From NCBI RefSeq assembly GCF_014645695.1, contig NZ_BMMF01000011.1:124001-188000 (forward strand): 64,000 nucleotides of DNA. Direction: 5' to 3'. Numbering within the stretch: position 1 is the stretch's first letter; each line of letters starts with the position of its first letter. Source of the DNA: Salinarimonas ramus (GTDB lineage: Bacteria > Pseudomonadota > Alphaproteobacteria > Rhizobiales > Beijerinckiaceae). This document shows, in pieces, positions 60,801 through 64,000 of this stretch. The notes beneath the pieces are model-generated. The model had not been told where the DNA came from. It did not search any database and saw only the letters and a list, made by a program, of their open reading frames with translations. The position numbers and the translations under genes are program-made.

Positions 60801-61418
60801 GAGGATCTCCTGAACGCCCGCGGGGTTCAGGATCGGCATCATCACGTCGACGAAGTGGAATTCCGACTGGTGCGCGACGGTGGAGCTCTCCGCCGTGTGG
60901 TCGTCGCCCATCAGCGCCAGCACGCCGCCGTTCGCGGCCGAGCCCGCCATGTTGGCGTGGCGGAAGACGTCGCCGGAGCGGTCGACGCCCGGGCCCTTGC
61001 CGTACCAGACGCCGAAGACGCCGTCGTGCTTGCCCTCGCCGCGCATCTGCGCCTGCTGGGAGCCCCACACGGCGGTGGCCGCGAGCTCCTCGTTGAGCCC
61101 CGGCTGGAAGACGACGTTGGCGGCGGCGAGCTGCTTCTTGGCGCGAAACAGGTTGAGGTCGAGCCCGCCGATGGGCGAGCCGCGATAGCCGGAGACGAAG
61201 CCCGCGGTGTCGAGCCCGGCGAGGCGATCGCGCTCGCGCTGCATCAGCAGCATGCGGATGATCGCCTGCGTGCCGGTGAGGAAGACGCGCTCCTTGCCGA
61301 GGTCGTACTTGTCGTCGAGCGAAACCTCGCGCAGCGAGGTCTTCTCGAGCACCTCGCCGATGGCGCCCGCGGCGCGTTCGGCGGCGGCGGTCTCGCGATC
61401 GAGCCGTACCTCGTCCAT
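57858..61418 (-). CDS. Indolepyruvate ferredoxin oxidoreductase, fused alpha-beta
   Basis: 1186 residues. N-terminal pyrimidine-binding half (FVSGYRGSPIGGLDLNLFRAKK), TPP domain with the GDG...N motif in NLGDGTYNHSGILALRW, a 4Fe-4S cluster region CEGCGDCSVQSNCVAVQP plus further Cys in NCNKDFSCVKGFCPSF, and a C-terminal gamma-type domain (IVTGVGGTGVVTIGAILGMAAH). Oxidatively decarboxylates aryl or branched-chain 2-oxo acids from amino acids to acyl-CoA, reducing ferredoxin. This fused proteobacterial form is typically near 1150-1190 residues. A perfect palindrome lies upstream. Confidence 0.95.
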   Translation of the reverse strand: MDEVRLDRETAAAERAAGAIGEVLEKTSLREVSLDDKYDLGKERVFLTGTQAIIRMLLMQRERDRLAGLDTAGFVSGYRGSPIGGLDLNLFRAKKQLAAANVVFQPGLNEELAATAVWGSQQAQMRGEGKHDGVFGVWYGKGPGVDRSGDVFRHANMAGSAANGGVLALMGDDHTAESSTVAHQSEFHFVDVMMPILNPAGVQEILDYGLHGFAMSRFTGAWVAFKCVKDNIESTASVDASLGRVKIEIPDDFVMPPGGLNIRAGDGILEQEARLHDFKRDAMLAYVRANGLNKLVLSGGRTPKIGVITVGKSYLDVRQAMDELGLDEVKANDMGLRLYKVACPWPLSRAELVDFARGLDLVMVVEEKRSLIEVQVREELYGTTDQPTCIGKKDEEGRWLFPVKGALDSNDIAVAIGERLLRYHSNDDLAGRVARIREAQEVLATTTDVGTRTPHFCAGCPHNTSTKVPDGMRAYAGIGCHYMVQWMERGTQGFTQMGGEGANWIGEAPFSKRGHVFQNLGDGTYNHSGILALRWAAHTKTNITYKILYNDAVAMTGGQPHEGALTVDMIARQVRAEGVERIALVTDEPDKYPKTVKWPEGITIHHRDELDHVQRMLAEIGGVSVMIYDQTCASEKRRRRKRGTYPDPDKRVIINELVCEGCGDCSVQSNCVAVQPLETEFGRKRQIDQSNCNKDFSCVKGFCPSFVTVEGAKPKKAKVSGSADALPETMPEPTIPGIDRTWNCIVTGVGGTGVVTIGAILGMAAHLEGKGCGMIDMAGLAQKGGAVYSHVRLANTPEEIHAIRVAAGSADLVLGCDLVVTGMKKVLAGVSAGRTHLVVNTAETFPGDFTRNPDFSLPAARLRREIERHAGGRMLDFLDATAIATAVLGNAIAANMMMLGFAYQKGAIPLAGEAIERAITLNGEAVAMNIEAFRLGRRAAAHPEGLAALVASLKAPTPVRTLSETLDEAIARRVDFLTAYQSKRYAQSYERLVSRVREAEADKVPGADQLSWAVARNLFKLMAYKDEYEVARLYSDGSFQRQLEQTFEGENLKLTFHLAPPMIAPKDEHTGLPRKVTFGPWMMKGFSLLARFKGLRGTPLDVFGYTHERRTERRLVKEYRATIEEILARLSPQTHVTALGLASLPAKIRGFGHVKERNLAAAEAEKAVLLERLRDPQGPEMAKAAE

Positions 61419-61477
61419 GGCATCCTCCTCCTCGATCCGCGCCCGTCGGTTTTCCCGATCTCGTCGCGCAGTTTTAC

Positions 61478-61492
61478 GTCAGCAATGCTGAC
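61478..61492. promoter_or_regulatory. Perfect 15-base palindrome upstream of the indolepyruvate oxidoreductase gene
   Basis: GTCAGCA-A-TGCTGAC, about 60 bases upstream of the start codon and next to AT-rich promoter-like DNA. The size and symmetry suggest a dimeric repressor site such as a TetR, GntR or MarR protein; which one is unknown. Confidence 0.55.
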
Positions 61493-61583
61493 ATATCTCA
61501 CGCGCCCGGTCAATCACGGCGCGCACGACCATAACGCGGTGCGCGGTGCGGGGATGCGAAGGTCGTCGCGGAGGAGCGCGGGC

Positions 61584-63230
61584 TCACCCGCCCTGCGCCA
61601 CCCGCATGGCCTCGACGTGGAAGTCCTCCTGCGAGAAGGCCGCGTGCATGAGGCTTTTCGTGTACTCGCTCGCGGGACGGTCGAAGATCGCGGCGGTGGG
61701 GCCCTCCTCGACGACGCGCCCGGTCTTCATCACGACGACGTGGTCGGACATGGCGCGCACGACCGCGAGGTCGTGGCTGATGAAGAGGTAGGCGAGACCG
61801 TAGCGGGACTGGATGTCGCGCAGGAGCTCGACGATCTGCTTTTGCACCGAGCGGTCGAGCGCCGAGGTCGGCTCGTCGAGGACGACGACGCGGGGCTTGA
61901 GGATGACCGCGCGGGCGATGGCGATGCGCTGGCGCTGCCCGCCGGAGAATTCGTGCGGGTAGCGGTTGCGCATGGCCGGATCGAGATCGACCTCGCGCAG
62001 CGCCTCCACCGCCCGGCGGTCGCGCTCGCGGCCCGAGATGCCCGGCTCGTGGACGAGGAGGCCCTCGGTGACGATCTGGCCGACCGTCATGCGCGGCGAC
62101 AGCGACCCGAACGGGTCCTGGAAGACGAGCTGCAACTCCTTGCGCAGCGGGCGCATGGCGGCCTTGTCGGCCATCGAGATGTCGCGGCCCATGAAGACGA
62201 CGCGGCCCTCGCTCGGCAGGAGCCGCAGCAGCGCGCGCCCGAGCGTCGACTTGCCCGAGCCCGATTCGCCCACGATCCCGATCGTCTCGCCCTCCCGCAC
62301 GCGCACGGTGACATCGTCGACGGCGCGCAGGGCCACGGACGGGCCCTTGAGGAAGCCGCCGCCGATGTCGAAGGAGACGCGCACGTTCTCTCCCGTGAGC
62401 GCGAGCGGCGCGCCCGCCGGCGGCGGTTCCTTCGCCCCCGCGGGCTCGGCGTCGATGAGCATGCGCGTGTAGGGGTGGCTCGGGTTCGCGAAGACCTCGC
62501 GCGTCGCCCCGCTCTCCACCACCTCGCCGCGGCGCATGACGTAGACGCGGCTCGCGAAGCGCCGGACGATGCCGAGATCGTGCGTGATGAACACGATCGC
62601 CATGCCCCGCTCGCGCTGGAGATCGGCGAGCAGCGTGAGGATCTGCGCCTGCACGGTGACGTCGAGCGCGGTGGTCGGCTCATCGGCGATGAGGAGGTCG
62701 GGGTCGTTGGCGAGCGCCATCGCGATCATCACGCGTTGGCGCTGGCCGCCCGAGAGCTCGTGCGGGTAGGAATCGATACGCCGCTGCGGGTCGGGGATGC
62801 CGACGCGCTCGAGGAGCGCGATGCCCTTCTCCCGCGCCTCGCGCCTGGAGAGCCCGCGATGGTGGATCATCGGCTCGGCGAGCTGGCGCCCGATCCGGTA
62901 GAGCGGATCGAGCGAGGTCATCGGCTCCTGGAAGATCATCGTGATCTTGTCGCCGCGGATGCGATTGAGGTCGCGCTCGCGCATGCCCACCAGGTCCTGC
63001 CCGCGATAGAGCGCCTGGCCCGAGGCGCGCCCGTTCGAGGCCAGCAGTCCCATGGCCGCCATCATCGACTGGCTCTTGCCCGAGCCCGATTCGCCGACGA
63101 TGGCGACGGTCTCGCCGCGATGGACGTCGAGGTCGATGCCGCGCACGGCCTCGACGAGGCCGTCGTTCGTCTCGAAGGCGACCTTCAGGCCGCGCACCGT
63201 GAGGACGGGATCGTTGGTCATCGCGTTCAT
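61584..63230 (-). CDS. Peptide/nickel-type ABC ATPase, two fused nucleotide-binding domains
   Basis: 548 residues. Two complete ABC domains in one chain: first with [25 protein letters not shown] and [14 protein letters not shown] (DppD type), the second with [29 protein letters not shown] and [16 protein letters not shown] (DppF type); each is followed by an oligopeptide-transporter C-terminal piece ([10 protein letters not shown] and [10 protein letters not shown]). The ATG at 63230 shares a base with the stop of the upstream permease. The substrate could be peptides, microcins or nickel. Confidence 0.94.
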   Translation of the reverse strand: MNAMTNDPVLTVRGLKVAFETNDGLVEAVRGIDLDVHRGETVAIVGESGSGKSQSMMAAMGLLASNGRASGQALYRGQDLVGMRERDLNRIRGDKITMIFQEPMTSLDPLYRIGRQLAEPMIHHRGLSRREAREKGIALLERVGIPDPQRRIDSYPHELSGGQRQRVMIAMALANDPDLLIADEPTTALDVTVQAQILTLLADLQRERGMAIVFITHDLGIVRRFASRVYVMRRGEVVESGATREVFANPSHPYTRMLIDAEPAGAKEPPPAGAPLALTGENVRVSFDIGGGFLKGPSVALRAVDDVTVRVREGETIGIVGESGSGKSTLGRALLRLLPSEGRVVFMGRDISMADKAAMRPLRKELQLVFQDPFGSLSPRMTVGQIVTEGLLVHEPGISGRERDRRAVEALREVDLDPAMRNRYPHEFSGGQRQRIAIARAVILKPRVVVLDEPTSALDRSVQKQIVELLRDIQSRYGLAYLFISHDLAVVRAMSDHVVVMKTGRVVEEGPTAAIFDRPASEYTKSLMHAAFSQEDFHVEAMRVAQGG

Positions 63231-64000
63231 CAGCGGTCCCTCGGGTCGAGCGCGTCGCGCAGGCCGTCGCCCAGGAAGTTGAGCGCGAAGAGGATGACGA
63301 TGAGGGTGATCGCCGGGAAGATCAGCATCCAGGTCGCGCCCTGCATGTTGGCGGCGCCCTCCGAGATGAGCACGCCGAGCGAGGTCAGCGGCTCCTGCAC
63401 GCCGAGCCCGAGGAACGAGAGGAAGCTCTCGAGCAGGATCACCTTGGGCACGAGCAGCGTGAGGTAGACGACGACGGGCCCGAGCGTGTTCGGCACGATG
63501 TGCCGGCGTACGATGCCGCCGGGCTTGACGCCGAGCGCCTCCGCCGCCTGCACGAATTCCTGGCGCTTGAGCGAGATCGTCTGGCCGCGCACGATGCGGG
63601 CCATGTCGAGCCATTCGATCGCGCCGACCGCGAGGAACATCAGCACGAAGTTGCCGCCGAAGAACACGACGAGCAGGATCACGAAGAAGATGAACGGCAG
63701 CGAGTAGAGGATGTCGACGAAGCGCATCATCACGCCGTCGATCCGCCCGCCGAGGAAGCCCGCCACCGCGCCGTAGGTGACGCCGATGACGAGTGCGGTG
63801 AGGGAGGCGAGCAGGCCGATGGCGAGCGAGATGCGCACGCCGATCATGGTGCGCGCGAAGAGATCGCGGCCGTTGGCGTCGGTGCCGAAGAAGAAGTACG
63901 TGCGCTTGACGTCGGCCACCATGACGGCGCGGGTCTCGTCGGGCGAGACCTCCTCGATGCGGGCATTGGTGAACAGGTCCGAGCGCTCCACGAAGCGCAC
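63230..64000 (-). CDS. Peptide ABC permease, DppC/OppC type (5' partial)
   Basis: The frame continues past the right edge, so the N-terminus is missing; at least 256 residues are shown. Family marks are YFFFGTDANGRDLFARTMIGVRISLAIGLLA and the EAA loop FVQAAEALGVKPGGIVRRHIVPNTLGP. It precedes the fused ATPase in the operon; the second permease and binding protein should lie further right. Confidence 0.93.
   Translation of the reverse strand: MRFVERSDLFTNARIEEVSPDETRAVMVADVKRTYFFFGTDANGRDLFARTMIGVRISLAIGLLASLTALVIGVTYGAVAGFLGGRIDGVMMRFVDILYSLPFIFFVILLVVFFGGNFVLMFLAVGAIEWLDMARIVRGQTISLKRQEFVQAAEALGVKPGGIVRRHIVPNTLGPVVVYLTLLVPKVILLESFLSFLGLGVQEPLTSLGVLISEGAANMQGATWMLIFPAITLIVILFALNFLGDGLRDALDPRDR

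Noticed and set aside
57960-63467. A very long open frame on the forward strand across the indolepyruvate oxidoreductase and peptide ABC genes
   Set aside because: It is the antisense shadow of two well-recognised genes; composition is low-complexity Arg/Ala/Glu/Asp/Val typical of opposite-strand frames in GC-rich DNA.

Overview
The window is a GC-rich (about 70% by eye) alphaproteobacterial chromosome segment, most like the Hyphomicrobiales/Rhizobiales. The reasons are the pha-type Mrp antiporter operon with fused A and B subunits, a FolB-FolK fusion, RpoH with an alphaproteobacterial CTTCAA-N17-CTATAT promoter, a fused two-domain indolepyruvate ferredoxin oxidoreductase and NadX. Genus cannot be fixed from sequence alone. 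Gene density is high, and many operons use 4-base ATGA/GTGA stop-start overlaps.

Layout. 1-4.6 kb: end of a division/wall cluster (ftsW-murG-murC-murB). 4.6-10.6 kb: a complete, convergent Mrp Na+/H+ antiporter operon (A/B fused, C, D, E, F, G). 11-13.6 kb: an alpha/beta hydrolase overlapping tail-to-tail with an OmpA/BON-like periplasmic protein, then two truncated type III export-apparatus fragments (C-terminus of FlhA/SctV and C-terminus of FlhB/SctU) back to back. 13.7-17.5 kb: universal stress protein and the TrkA/TrkH potassium system. 17.6-20.2 kb: GntR regulator and a split allophanate hydrolase. 20.4-22.1 kb: folate genes. 22.1-26.3 kb: a CUT1 sugar/polyol ABC operon. 26.6-30.3 kb: LOG-family nucleotide hydrolase, DeoR/GlpR-type regulator, AMP nucleosidase, TrmO-like protein. 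30.4-37.7 kb: a GAF-PAS-GGDEF-EAL protein, a small secreted protein, an EF-G-like GTPase, a YcaQ-type DNA glycosylase and an orphan HipB-like regulator. 37.9-43.7 kb: NadX, PEP synthase and a GH65 glycoside phosphorylase. 44-46.7 kb: a pentaheme cytochrome c divergent from a NOX/ferric-reductase-like flavocytochrome. 46.8-49.2 kb: GST, MarR and RpoH. 49.6-51.6 kb: multicopper oxidase. 51.7-57 kb: a complete branched-chain amino acid type (Liv) ABC operon. 57.3-61.4 kb: a small membrane protein and indolepyruvate ferredoxin oxidoreductase. 61.6-64 kb: part of a peptide/nickel-type ABC transporter, running off the end.

How the genes may work together. The same operator-like sequence (AAACTWACATCAC) sits upstream of both the DeoR gene and the CUT1 ABC operon, so that regulator probably controls the transporter. 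A GntR-type operator lies between the GntR gene and the allophanate hydrolase pair. The flavocytochrome and pentaheme cytochrome may form a path carrying electrons from cytoplasmic NAD(P)H across the membrane to periplasmic hemes. Liv import and indolepyruvate oxidoreductase together suggest amino-acid catabolism. No rRNA, tRNA, CRISPR array, transposase or prophage was recognised.
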